In this document: in pieces, positions 8,660 through 16,693 of the stretch | Position numbering within the stretch: the first letter of the stretch is position 1 | Layout of the letters: every line of letters begins with the position of its first letter | Origin: Peribacillus muralis | GTDB lineage: Bacteria > Bacillota > Bacilli > Bacillales > DSM-1321 | NCBI RefSeq assembly: GCF_001645685.2 | Contig: NZ_CP017080.1 | Span: 424,001-488,000, forward strand | DNA length: 64,000 nucleotides | Reading direction: 5' to 3' | Position numbers and translations under genes: made by a program | The notes under the pieces: generated by a model | The model's database searches: none | Seen by the model: the letters and a program-made list of their open reading frames with translations, nothing else | What the model was told of the DNA's origin: nothing

Positions 8660-8679
8660 TTAATCAATCGATTGATTAA
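8660..8679. promoter_or_regulatory. 20-bp perfect palindrome TTAATCAATCGATTGATTAA
   Basis: A perfect inverted repeat in the intergenic region after the gene ending at 8601. Half-sites TAATCA/TGATTA match the palindrome at 6523. No gene start lies just downstream, so a simple operator role is not obvious. Confidence 0.45.
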
Positions 8680-8744
8680 TTTTGTACAGAAGATCGAATT
8701 TTTGTTAGTAAATTGCCATAATCACGAGCGGAGACACCAAGATC

Positions 8745-8940
8745 AGGAGTTAGCGAGCATACATGAGCAAACCACCGGAATTAATGATGAACGCTCCAAT
8801 TCGCGAGTAAACAGCGGAAACTGGCGAGTAAACGGCCGAAATTCGCTAGTAAACCACCGAAATTGGCGAGTAAACAGCGAAAACTAATGAAAAAAACCTA
8901 ACTCTGGAGCAAAAGCCGGAAAATCACGGGTACACTAAAC
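8745..8940 (+). repeat. Array A: about 21-bp imperfect tandem repeats
   Basis: About nine units. The best preserved read AAACTGGCGAGTAAACGGCCG, AAATTCGCTAGTAAACCACCG and AAATTGGCGAGTAAACAGCG in order, decaying at both sides. Consensus: AAATTSGCGAGTAAACNNCCG, period 20-22. An ORF across it (8672-8887) translates the repeat but has no ribosome site. The array lies between convergent genes. The same consensus recurs at 45530. Confidence 0.75.
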
Positions 8941-8957
8941 AACTAGCAAATAGCGGA

Positions 8958-8991
8958 TAAAAAAAGGAGCCCGCATTGAGCTCCTTTTTTT
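8958..8991 (-). terminator. Bidirectional terminator
   Basis: AAAAAAGGAGC / GCTCCTTTTTT stem, T runs on both strands, immediately after the minus-strand gene ending at 8995. Confidence 0.8.
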
Positions 8992-8994
8992 GAT

Positions 8995-9447
8995 TTAAAA
9001 GCCATCATCTGTTGCGTTGAAAGGAATGTTGAGGTTCCTTTCGACTGCACGCAGGCGTTGATTGAGCCTGTTCAGCCTATTCGTATGGCGTTGATCGGTT
9101 TGACTTAGCCGGGATATTTCTTGGTTAACACGGTTCACTTCTCGGTTTACACGTGTGATTTCTTGGTTGAGGCGAGTGAGTTCTCGGGTCTGTCGCTCAT
9201 TTTGCCGTTCAAGTTCCCGTACCCTTCTTTCGAGTTGCTGGGATTGCGGCGGCTGCCTGTCGGGATCGTATGGCTCTGTCGAAGAATTAAATGAGTTTTC
9301 TTGATTCTGCAGGAGGTTCCAGTCTTGCTGAGGAATATAATCATGATCAAATCGTTCTGGTTGGTGAAAATTCGGGTTGAAATTCGGCTGAATGTATTGC
9401 TGATTTCCGTTCTGTTGTGGAAAAGGATAAAATCCGGATGAATTCAT
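8995..9447 (-). CDS. Coiled-coil protein with N/Q/P-rich head
   Basis: 150 residues. The first 70 are rich in N, Q, P, F and Y ([18 protein letters not shown]), low complexity. The rest is a heptad coiled coil made of near-repeats such as [20 protein letters not shown] and LNRLNQRL. The composition resembles spore coat or surface-associated proteins, but I cannot assign a family. The true start is the ATG at 9447; an apparent upstream extension consists of its AAAGGAGAG ribosome site. Confidence 0.65.
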   Translation of the reverse strand: MNSSGFYPFPQQNGNQQYIQPNFNPNFHQPERFDHDYIPQQDWNLLQNQENSFNSSTEPYDPDRQPPQSQQLERRVRELERQNERQTRELTRLNQEITRVNREVNRVNQEISRLSQTDQRHTNRLNRLNQRLRAVERNLNIPFNATDDGF

Positions 9448-9688
9448 CGTTAACTCTCCTTTCAAATTCAGGATGGATACGTAATAACTTATGTAAGTTT
9501 CAATGAAGTGACTAGGCGATAGCCCATAAATCCCAGTTGGGTGAGTGTGTTGAAAAGAAAAAATTTCAATAAATTTGCAGAAATCAATCTGTTCCTATAT
9601 CGTTTAGGGTAGGGGGAAATCTTCGCATATTGAAACTTATCATAAGGATAAACCGTATATATAGAAAAGCGTGTAAGTCAGGAGTGTA

Positions 9689-10351
9689 ATGATAATGAAT
9701 CGATTTCTAACTGATTTAATGTCCATATTGGTTGCATTTCCAGTCGTATTGCCGGTATTGCTGATCAGCTATTTTGCTTTGAATCTGCCGCTAGTTGCCT
9801 CAGTTGCACTTTCCATAGCGGGAGGGGCACTTTCATACTGCCTGAGTTCGGTTTACTTTTCTTCACGATTCCTTAAAAAGCATGGATTGACGAGAAAAGA
9901 ATATCAATATATAAAGAAAAATATAAGTGAAGCAAAACCGAAAATATGGCGGGTGCAAAAGGCGTTAATATCGGTCAGGCATATTTCTTCTTTTAAGCAA
10001 AGGAAGGATATGATTAAAATGATCAGGAAAATATATAGTCTTACGAAAAAAGAACCGAAGCGGTTTTATCAGGCTGAACAATTCTACTATTCCCATCTGG
10101 ATTCTGCCACGGAACTTGCGGAGAAGTATGTTTTTTTATCACAGCAGCCCAGAAAGAACAGGGAACTCGAGCTATCTTTAGCGGAAACCCGAAAAACATT
10201 GAAGGAACTCACTAAAACGATAGAAAAGGATTTATATAATGTGATTGCCGATGATATCGATAACCTTAATTTTGAATTGGATGTAGCAAAGCAAACGATC
10301 AAAACGAGAAAAGAAACACAAGTAATAGATGAAAGCAGGAGGTTAAAATGA
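9689..10351 (+). CDS. xpaC: XpaC-like membrane protein
   Basis: 220 residues with two hydrophobic segments (about 10-30 and 35-55), then a soluble helical domain ([16 protein letters not shown] onward). It matches the XpaC family (named for hydrolysis of an indolyl phosphate dye; real function unknown), which in Bacillus is paired with a TelA protein as here. ATG codons at 9689 and 9695 both follow AGGAG; the second has better spacing. The stop overlaps the telA start (ATGA), so the two are translationally coupled. Confidence 0.8.
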   Translation: MIMNRFLTDLMSILVAFPVVLPVLLISYFALNLPLVASVALSIAGGALSYCLSSVYFSSRFLKKHGLTRKEYQYIKKNISEAKPKIWRVQKALISVRHISSFKQRKDMIKMIRKIYSLTKKEPKRFYQAEQFYYSHLDSATELAEKYVFLSQQPRKNRELELSLAETRKTLKELTKTIEKDLYNVIADDIDNLNFELDVAKQTIKTRKETQVIDESRRLK

Positions 10352-11526
10352 ATAATAACGATCCAAACCTGTTAAATAAAACGGATAATGCCAATTTGCT
10401 CGATGATCTCCTAGCCAATCCATTCAATGAGGTGCAGGAGCTTGAAAAGGCACCGTCATCCTCAAAGGAAGCGAAACCGGTTAAATTGATTGATGTCATC
10501 CCTGAGGAGAATCGGGCAAAGGCCTATCAGCTTGCCGAACAAATAGACCCAACGAATCATCAGGCAATGATTTCCTATGGCACGCCTGCCCAATCGAAGC
10601 TCTTGACTTTTTCCAATTCGATGCTTGAGCATGTTCAGAAAAAGGATGTCGGTGAAGTCGGGAGCATCATCAGTGACTTAATGAAAAAATTAAATGAATT
10701 GAGCCCTGATGAGCTTAAACAGGATAAACCCTCTTTTTTTGCGCGTGTGTTCGGCAAGATTTCCGGGTCAGTTCAGGAAGTGCTATCCAAATACCAAAAA
10801 ACGGGAGCCCAAATTGACAGGATCGGTGTGAAGTTGGATAGGAGCAAGAATATCCTGCTTTCGGATATCGTGATCCTTGAAAAACTTTATGAAACGAACA
10901 AGGAGTATTTTCAGGCATTGAATGTCTATATTGCTGCCGGTGAAATCAAACTGGAAGAAATTCATGGGAAAACGATTCCAGAGCTGAAGAAATCCGCTGA
11001 ATTAAGCAATGACCAAATGAAGTTTCAAGAGGTCAATGATATGCGCCAATTTGCCGAACGCTTGGATAAAAGGTTGCATGACTTGAAATTGAGCCGTGAA
11101 ATTACGATCCAAAGCGCACCGCAGATCAGACTGATTCAAAACACGAACCAGGCGCTAGTCGAGAAAATACAGTCTTCGATCATGACAGCCATTCCGCTTT
11201 GGAAAAATCAGGTGGCGATAGCCTTGACCTTGATCAGGCAGCGGCATGCTGTAGAAGCGCAAAAGCAAGTTTCCAAGACAACCAATGATCTGCTCTTGAA
11301 AAATTCCGAAATGCTGAAAATAAATACCATTGAAACGGCAAAAGAAAATGAACGGGGACTTGTCGATATCGAAACATTAAAGAATACTCAAGCTAACTTG
11401 ATCTCGACTCTCGAGGAAACCATGAGGATTCAAGAGGAAGGCAGGCATAAACGGCGACAGGCGGAACAGGAACTAGCATCGATGGAAAATGAATTGAAGC
11501 AGAAACTATTGGAGATAAAGGGATAA
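10348..11526 (+). CDS. yaaN: TelA / YaaN family protein (toxic anion resistance)
   Basis: A 392-residue, largely helical protein of the TelA family, linked to tellurite resistance and cell-envelope stress. The core includes [38 protein letters not shown] and an [20 protein letters not shown] stretch. The C-terminal 90 residues form a coiled coil ([20 protein letters not shown]). Second gene of the xpaC-telA-nitroreductase operon, overlapping xpaC by 4 bases. It probably acts with XpaC at the membrane. Confidence 0.85.
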   Translation: MNNNDPNLLNKTDNANLLDDLLANPFNEVQELEKAPSSSKEAKPVKLIDVIPEENRAKAYQLAEQIDPTNHQAMISYGTPAQSKLLTFSNSMLEHVQKKDVGEVGSIISDLMKKLNELSPDELKQDKPSFFARVFGKISGSVQEVLSKYQKTGAQIDRIGVKLDRSKNILLSDIVILEKLYETNKEYFQALNVYIAAGEIKLEEIHGKTIPELKKSAELSNDQMKFQEVNDMRQFAERLDKRLHDLKLSREITIQSAPQIRLIQNTNQALVEKIQSSIMTAIPLWKNQVAIALTLIRQRHAVEAQKQVSKTTNDLLLKNSEMLKINTIETAKENERGLVDIETLKNTQANLISTLEETMRIQEEGRHKRRQAEQELASMENELKQKLLEIKG

Positions 11527-11539
11527 GGGGAGAAAAAAC

Positions 11540-12109
11540 ATGGAAACGATTGAAGCTATAAAAACGAGAAGAAGCATAGGAATCGTAAAGCAGGATCCTG
11601 TTCCTAAAGAAATGATCGAGCAAATCATCGACGCGGGTACATATGCCCCAAACCATCATCGGACGGAGCCTTGGCGTTTTTTTGTATTGACAGGGGATGG
11701 CAGGAATAAACTTGGTCATGTCTTCGAAGAAATAACAAAGATTGAAAATGCAGATGATACACCGGAAAATTTAATCAGCAAACTTGAGAGGCAAAAGAAG
11801 AATCCACTAAGGGCACCCGTCATCATTGCAGTGGGCATAGAGCCGAGTGAAAAGGATAATGTTCTTGTAGCTGAAGAATATGCCGCAGTCAACAGTGCCA
11901 TCCAAAATATGCTGCTTGCTGCACATTCCCTTGGCCTGGGGGCGGTGTGGAGAACAGGGAAAATAACTTATCACGAGAAGGTGAGGGACTTCTTCCATTT
12001 ATCCTCAAAAGGAGAAGTGCTGGCATTCATTTACTTGGGCTTTCCTGATATGGAGCCGAAGCCTGCCAAGAAAACATCGTTTGATCAATTGACCACTTGG
12101 ATCGGGTGA
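11540..12109 (+). CDS. Nitroreductase family protein
   Basis: A 189-residue FMN-dependent NAD(P)H oxidoreductase. Seen: the N-terminal KTRRSIGIVKQDPVP with the FMN-contacting RRS, AGTYAPNHHRTEPWRFFVL, and a C-terminal SLGLGAVWRTGKITYH FMN-site motif. Closest to YdjA/YfhC-type short nitroreductases. Substrate unknown. AAGGGGAG precedes the ATG, 13 bases after telA, so it is probably the third gene of that operon, ended by a strong terminator. Confidence 0.85.
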   Translation: METIEAIKTRRSIGIVKQDPVPKEMIEQIIDAGTYAPNHHRTEPWRFFVLTGDGRNKLGHVFEEITKIENADDTPENLISKLERQKKNPLRAPVIIAVGIEPSEKDNVLVAEEYAAVNSAIQNMLLAAHSLGLGAVWRTGKITYHEKVRDFFHLSSKGEVLAFIYLGFPDMEPKPAKKTSFDQLTTWIG

Positions 12110-12114
12110 AGTAG

Positions 12115-12152
12115 CGGCTGCAGCAGTGCAACATACTGCTGCAGCTTTTTTA
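12115..12152 (+). terminator. Terminator of the xpaC-telA-nitroreductase operon
   Basis: GGCTGCAGCAGT / ACTGCTGCAGCT stem with a TTTTTT tail. Confidence 0.9.
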
Positions 12153-12260
12153 TTGGAGGATATTCAGTAAGGGCAGCCTTCATTTCAAGTGACGATTGCG
12201 GATTTAGGTTGTACAATACATAGGAAGAATAAATTTTGATGAATTAGGATGTGTCTATAG

Positions 12261-12764
12261 ATGAGAACGATTGATCCATTTGAGATTCTCGATGGAAAAG
12301 CGATTAAATTTTTGGATGTTTTTGGCGTTGAGGATGGAATTGCTTTAAAGAGTAAATATGAAGATAAAACGTACTGGATATATGATTATTATTGCATGCA
12401 TCAGACATGTGATTGTCAGGAAGTGTACCTTGAATTCGCGGAGGCCGGCAAAAACAACCAGGCAGGGCAGCATTTTGGGATTCGCGTTTCTTTCAGCGAT
12501 AATCAATTCACGCTGGAGGACTATAATATTTCCAAACAAAAGGCGATGGATATTGCGGAAGACACGTTAAAGCACAGCAAAGACATCATGGCGTTATTTA
12601 AACAGCGGTACCAGCAAATGAAGGAAAAAGGAACGCAAATCATCATGGAAAGTGCCAAGGCTGCCAAAATGCCTCATGTTCATACAGAACCGATTATCGG
12701 AAGAAATGAGCCTTGTCCTTGCGGAAGCGGGAAAAAATACAAAAAATGCTGCGGTGCAGCTTGA
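12261..12764 (+). CDS. SEC-C zinc-motif protein
   Basis: 167 residues. The C-terminus [19 protein letters not shown] is the SEC-C zinc knuckle (CxC...CC) known from SecA tails and many stand-alone proteins. Residues 1-110 form an unrecognised domain with a [15 protein letters not shown] cysteine cluster that may bind a second metal. Role unknown. Weak ribosome site. Monocistronic, with its own terminator. Confidence 0.75.
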   Translation: MRTIDPFEILDGKAIKFLDVFGVEDGIALKSKYEDKTYWIYDYYCMHQTCDCQEVYLEFAEAGKNNQAGQHFGIRVSFSDNQFTLEDYNISKQKAMDIAEDTLKHSKDIMALFKQRYQQMKEKGTQIIMESAKAAKMPHVHTEPIIGRNEPCPCGSGKKYKKCCGAA

Positions 12765-12775
12765 ATAAACTTGGA

Positions 12776-12805
12776 AGGTGACTCGATATGGGTCACTTTT
12801 TTTTT
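12776..12805 (+). terminator. Terminator after the SEC-C gene
   Basis: GGTGACTC / GGGTCAC stem followed by nine T. Confidence 0.85.
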
Positions 12806-12836
12806 GGACAATGTTGAAAAATGAGTAGCTTAATAA

Positions 12837-12854
12837 GAACGTTTGTTCTATAAT
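12837..12854 (+). promoter_or_regulatory. LexA-like box overlapping a TATAAT -10
   Basis: GAACGTTTGTTC (12837-12848) fits the Gram-positive LexA/DinR core GAAC-N4-GTTC and abuts TATAAT (12849-12854). No good -35 is seen. A transcript starting here would meet a hairpin at 12889 before any gene. Confidence 0.4.
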
Positions 12855-12888
12855 GGAAAGAACCAGATACTAACAGATAAAGAAATAA

Positions 12889-12930
12889 AAAGTAGTATTT
12901 TAGACCGAATTTTCAAAATACTTCTTTTTT
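12889..12930 (+). terminator. Hairpin with T tail in the intergenic region
   Basis: AGTAGTATTTT pairs imperfectly with AAAATACTTCT, followed by TTTTT. It may end a short transcript from the LexA-like promoter about 35 bases upstream. Confidence 0.45.
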
Positions 12931-12983
12931 ATTTTCAAAAATCTGGTATATATAAGAGAGAAGAGTTTTTTGATCTCATCTCT

Positions 12984-13047
12984 TTCAACGGTAGACGGCA
13001 ACCAGACGGGATGTGAATCCCTGCACTGATGGCAGCTTATTATTGAA
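12984..13047 (+). ncRNA. Possible structured leader of the isp gene
   Basis: TTCAA (12984) and TTGAA (13043) can close a junction holding three consecutive hairpins: GGT/ACC (12990-13003), GGGAT-GTGA-ATCCC (13008-13021) and TGC/GCA (13022-13034), ending just before the ribosome site. The fold is by eye and no known riboswitch class is recognised. Confidence 0.3.
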
Positions 13048-13066
13048 CGAAGGAAGGGGTAATCAA

Positions 13067-14065
13067 ATGACAAGGGAAAAAAGATTAATACCTTACAAAG
13101 TTCTTGAAGTGATGGAAACGGTGAAAGAAAAGATCCCAGAGGGTATCGAGCTTGTTAAAGCCCCGGCAGTATGGGAAAAAAGCAATTATGGTGAGGGTGT
13201 TGTAGTCGCCGTCATCGATACAGGCATCGATAAAGAGCATCCAGACCTCAAAGAGAGAATCATTGGCGGAAAGGATTTTACCAATACCGGCGATTTTCAA
13301 GATGATAACGGGCATGGAACGCATGTATGCGGGACTATATTGGCTTCCATTAATAAGGTTGGTGTAGTGGGAGTGGCTCCAAAAGCCAGCATCTTGGCGT
13401 TGAAGGCATTAAATGGTCAGGGCCAAGGCGAGATAGATTGGATCAATGGGGCTTTGGAGTATGCAATCAATTGGCAGGGGCCGAATGAAGAAACAGTTTC
13501 AGTCATTTCACTGTCACTTGGAGGGCCGCCGGATGAGGCGGAACATAAGCTGATTCAAAGGGCTCTTAAGAAAGACATTCTTGTTGTTTGCGCGGCTGGG
13601 AACAGTGGGGATGGGCGTCATGATACCGATGAATTGGATTATCCAGGTGCGTATCCAGAGGTAGTGGAAGTCGGGGCTGTGGATTTAAGCAGAAATTTAG
13701 CGGATTTTTCAAATACGAATGATGAAATTGACTTGGTTGCGCCGGGGGTCGATATACTCTCTACGTATCCAGGTAATAAATATGCCAGACTAAGCGGAAC
13801 ATCAATGGCAACACCGCATGTAAGCGGTGCAGCAGCTCTCTTGAAAGTGATTGCCGAACAGGACTTTGGCCGCAAGCTGACTGAAGCTGAACTGTATGCA
13901 CAGTTAGTGAAAAGTACGGAAGATCTGGGAATTAGCAAAAAAGCGCAAGGCAATGGGCTGCTCAACTTAACCATTGCCGACCAAAGAGCTGAAAAATCAA
14001 TCAAGATTACTATAGAGTCAGAGAACCTTAAATTACCGAGTAAATCAGTGGTCATGGAATATTAA
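13067..14065 (+). CDS. ispA: Intracellular serine protease, subtilisin family
   Basis: 332 residues with no signal peptide, typical of the major intracellular protease of Bacillus. The catalytic triad is complete: D51 (VIDTGID), H86 (GHGTHV) and S246 (GTSMATPH); oxyanion N179 (AAGNS). The N-terminal extension carries the LIPY motif (residues 7-10), which in this family blocks the active site until removed. The ATG at 13067 follows GAAGGAAGGGG; a GTG at 13013 would place the start inside the leader. Monocistronic. Confidence 0.9.
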   Translation: MTREKRLIPYKVLEVMETVKEKIPEGIELVKAPAVWEKSNYGEGVVVAVIDTGIDKEHPDLKERIIGGKDFTNTGDFQDDNGHGTHVCGTILASINKVGVVGVAPKASILALKALNGQGQGEIDWINGALEYAINWQGPNEETVSVISLSLGGPPDEAEHKLIQRALKKDILVVCAAGNSGDGRHDTDELDYPGAYPEVVEVGAVDLSRNLADFSNTNDEIDLVAPGVDILSTYPGNKYARLSGTSMATPHVSGAAALLKVIAEQDFGRKLTEAELYAQLVKSTEDLGISKKAQGNGLLNLTIADQRAEKSIKITIESENLKLPSKSVVMEY

Positions 14066-14099
14066 CAAAAAAGGTGTCCCAGGATTTAGGGACACCTTA
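14066..14099 (-). terminator. Terminator between isp and ycnI
   Basis: AAGGTGTCCC / GGGACACCTT stem. The uninterrupted T run is on the minus strand, so it mainly serves the ycnJ-ycnI operon and may also stop isp transcripts. Confidence 0.75.
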
Positions 14100-14107
14100 A
14101 TCAATAA

Positions 14108-14755
14108 TTATCTTTTATTTTTTCTTAGCGCCGCAAAAAGGGCTACAAGGGACAAGATCAGTGCTATGACGGATAGGGTGATGATCAGTGTTCCGTTACC
14201 ATTACTTTTATCATCTGCTGTTGCCGTGTCCTTTGAATCGTCGGTTGCTTTGGAATCATCGGCGTGACCGTGGTCAGCGGGTTCTGAATCAGTTTTTGGA
14301 GCGACGGAAATTTGCGTTACCGAATGAGGCAGGTCTGAACCTTCATCACCGCTCCATTCGACGATTTCACCATCTTCGTAATATTGAAAGGCATCCCAAG
14401 CCACTTTCGTTTCTTCTTTAGGGTTTTGGGCAATGAATGAGAATTGTTGGAATTGTCCCGCGGATATGCCTTCATCCGTTGCTGCCCAAGTTACCGTTTT
14501 AACATCTTTACCGCCTTCGGTCGTCACTTTCCAACCTGGTACAGGTTGATAGCTTACAAATGTAATTCCTTCAGGAACCTTTAAAGTCACCTTTGTTGTT
14601 GCAGTTTCTTTTTCCACTGGAACTTTAATTGTGTAGGTTTCCCATGCCTCAGGCGCAGATGTACTAGGTTTGACCGTAACGTGTGCATTCGCCGAACCAG
14701 CGAATATGAATAATGCTGCAAATGTAGTGATGAGTAGCTTTGTAATATTTTTCAT
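14108..14755 (-). CDS. ycnI: YcnI-like copper-binding protein (DUF1775)
   Basis: 215 residues: signal peptide with SANA|H cleavage, which would leave His as the mature N-terminus (HVTVKPSTSAPEAW), the copper-binding histidine of YcnI; then the DUF1775 beta domain (to about 150), a H/D/S/T-rich linker and a C-terminal membrane helix (LIITLSVIALILSLVALFAA) with a basic end. It acts outside the membrane in copper handling. GGAGGG precedes the ATG. It follows ycnJ by 18 bases. The ycnK regulator of the B. subtilis operon is not adjacent here. Confidence 0.9.
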   Translation of the reverse strand: MKNITKLLITTFAALFIFAGSANAHVTVKPSTSAPEAWETYTIKVPVEKETATTKVTLKVPEGITFVSYQPVPGWKVTTEGGKDVKTVTWAATDEGISAGQFQQFSFIAQNPKEETKVAWDAFQYYEDGEIVEWSGDEGSDLPHSVTQISVAPKTDSEPADHGHADDSKATDDSKDTATADDKSNGNGTLIITLSVIALILSLVALFAALRKNKR

Positions 14756-14773
14756 CAGTATAATTCCCTCCAG

Positions 14774-16414
14774 TTATGAATTCCCTATAAAAATTGTAAA
14801 ATCAGCATTGATTGAATCGAGACTTTCCGTTAAACCATGAACATGGATGTTCCACTTCCCTGGCGAGGTAAGTAAAGATTTTGAAGTGAATTTCCCTTTA
14901 GTTTTCGCCTGCAACTGGAGCTTTATTTCACCGCCACCGCCCTGTGAATCTGCTGGCTGCATCGTGATGGTTATCTGCTCAATATCAGTAATGGGCTCGC
15001 CTCCATTTGCCAGTTCCACTTGAATTCGGTTATCTCCGACCTCATTTGGAGTGACCGTTAAAGTCACCTTATTGTTTTCTTCCGTCTTTATCGTTTTTTC
15101 AAATGGTCCTGGAGAGGACATCGCAGTTTGAACATTTGTCAAAAGAGCTGCAACAAGGAGTGCGGCGATCCCTAAGCCAAGCTCGATTCCTGCGCTATAG
15201 CCCAGTTTGTTCGTTTGCGTTTTGCTCTTGAAGAAATGCCATGCTCCTAAAACGGTCATGACTGACATGAGACCGACTTTCGCAAGCAATAGTTGTCCAT
15301 ATGTTGTGTGGAACAAGGAATGGATGGTCGGTACATGCTGAAGGCTGCTGTATATGCCGCTGACGATCAACACGATTACAAATGCAAAAGCCCATCTAGA
15401 AAACCTTTGAATGATGGTCCAGTAAAAGATTTTTTTATCCTCTTGAACACCCTGCCGTCCGGCAAGCCCAGGCAAGATCACCAATAAGGCCATAAGTCCG
15501 CCCAGCCATAATGCCATCGACAATATGTGGAGGAAATCCATCAATACGGCGAGAACGTGATTAGGAACGGCTGCAGTATGTCCAGTTAAAGCCTTACCAA
15601 GCATTAAGAAGACCGTCATGATTAGAGAAAGGAAGGGCAGAGATTTATTCAAGGGATTATCAAGCATGAAATAAAGAGCTAAAAATAGAAGGATCAACAT
15701 GAGTATTTGAATGATCCAGATGGTACCGAAGTTTGTACCATTCAGTATTTCCTTGATATATGTCCCATTAAAAGCATCCGTCCAACCTACGCCAGCGTCA
15801 ATCGTCACCTTTAGAGGGAGACTGCTGAAAATGGCAAGGGCCAAACCAACGTATGAAATCCATAGATATAGACGTGCTCTTCCGCTAGCTTGAAAAAGGC
15901 GGTAGTCCTTCGTTAATGATAAGCGGAAAAAAAGAATACCTGCAAGAGCCGCGAAGCTTATGTATTGAAGGCCTTGCAAGAACACATTAATGGAACTCGG
16001 AAAACCTGCGTTCACATTTGAATTATCTTGGTCTGATAGGGAGGCCGAGTCTCCTAATTGAAAGGGGATTGTCCCTTCGATCGGATGGCCGTCACTCGAA
16101 ACCACTCTCCATTTAATATAATAAACGCCTTCATCGACAGTGCCTTTCCACTTAGCTTCCAATATCTTTTCGCTTTGTTCCGAAATTGCGCTTTTTTGAA
16201 CTGGAACCTTCTGCCCATCTTGACTGAAGACTTCAAGCGAATGGAAAGCCGGCTGTATATTCTCGCTGAATTGAATGCTGATCTTTTCAGGAAGAGTATC
16301 CATGGCTTCGTTCGGGCTAGGATTGGAACTAGTTACTGTAGCATGACCAAAAGCCATTGCCGGGTATAATAGCAAGCTAAATAGGCTGATTACCAGCCAT
16401 AAGTAATTCTTCAT
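14774..16414 (-). CDS. ycnJ: Copper transport protein YcnJ-like (CopC-CopD fusion)
   Basis: 546 residues: a signal peptide ending AFGHA; a periplasmic-type CopC domain with mature N-terminal HATVTSSNPSPNEAM and the SSDGHPIEG copper-site motif (about 110-118); eight or so membrane helices of the CopD domain (about 150-420); and a C-terminal extracytoplasmic beta domain. YcnJ imports copper in B. subtilis. First gene of a two-gene operon with ycnI. The ribosome site AAAGGG is rather far (about 15 bases) from the ATG, but no better start is available. Confidence 0.9.
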   Translation of the reverse strand: MKNYLWLVISLFSLLLYPAMAFGHATVTSSNPSPNEAMDTLPEKISIQFSENIQPAFHSLEVFSQDGQKVPVQKSAISEQSEKILEAKWKGTVDEGVYYIKWRVVSSDGHPIEGTIPFQLGDSASLSDQDNSNVNAGFPSSINVFLQGLQYISFAALAGILFFRLSLTKDYRLFQASGRARLYLWISYVGLALAIFSSLPLKVTIDAGVGWTDAFNGTYIKEILNGTNFGTIWIIQILMLILLFLALYFMLDNPLNKSLPFLSLIMTVFLMLGKALTGHTAAVPNHVLAVLMDFLHILSMALWLGGLMALLVILPGLAGRQGVQEDKKIFYWTIIQRFSRWAFAFVIVLIVSGIYSSLQHVPTIHSLFHTTYGQLLLAKVGLMSVMTVLGAWHFFKSKTQTNKLGYSAGIELGLGIAALLVAALLTNVQTAMSSPGPFEKTIKTEENNKVTLTVTPNEVGDNRIQVELANGGEPITDIEQITITMQPADSQGGGGEIKLQLQAKTKGKFTSKSLLTSPGKWNIHVHGLTESLDSINADFTIFIGNS

Positions 16415-16693
16415 CTTGGTAAGCCATCACCCTTTCATTAGGTTGTGTAAGCTTATTATAAAAGGAAAATGTGAAAAAACAGTGAAAATAAATGAAGCAT
16501 CCAGAGGCAGTTTACAAGGCTCGATGGATTTAAATAACGATAATGTTAGAGTGGCCTAGCTCCAGCCATTATAGACATGTAAATAATAAGGTGACAATGG
16601 AAAGTTGCAGCTTATGCACCACATTAAGAAATAATTAAGGTTCCTTTAGTATTATGACCCTATTATGCCGGCAGGAATCATAGGGGGGATAGG

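Noticed and set aside
8672..8887. 71-residue ORF across array A (with SRVNSGNWRVNGRNSLVNHR-like repeats)
   Set aside because: No ribosome site, starts inside a palindrome, and its repeats are only a translation of the 21-bp DNA repeat.
8745..8940. CRISPR array
   Set aside because: Units are contiguous 20-22-bp degenerate repeats with no unique spacers and no cas genes nearby.
12984..13047. Cobalamin or fluoride riboswitch before isp
   Set aside because: Short matches to ACTGATGGC and GTGAATCC-like boxes, but the remaining conserved boxes of either class are absent and the gene is unrelated.
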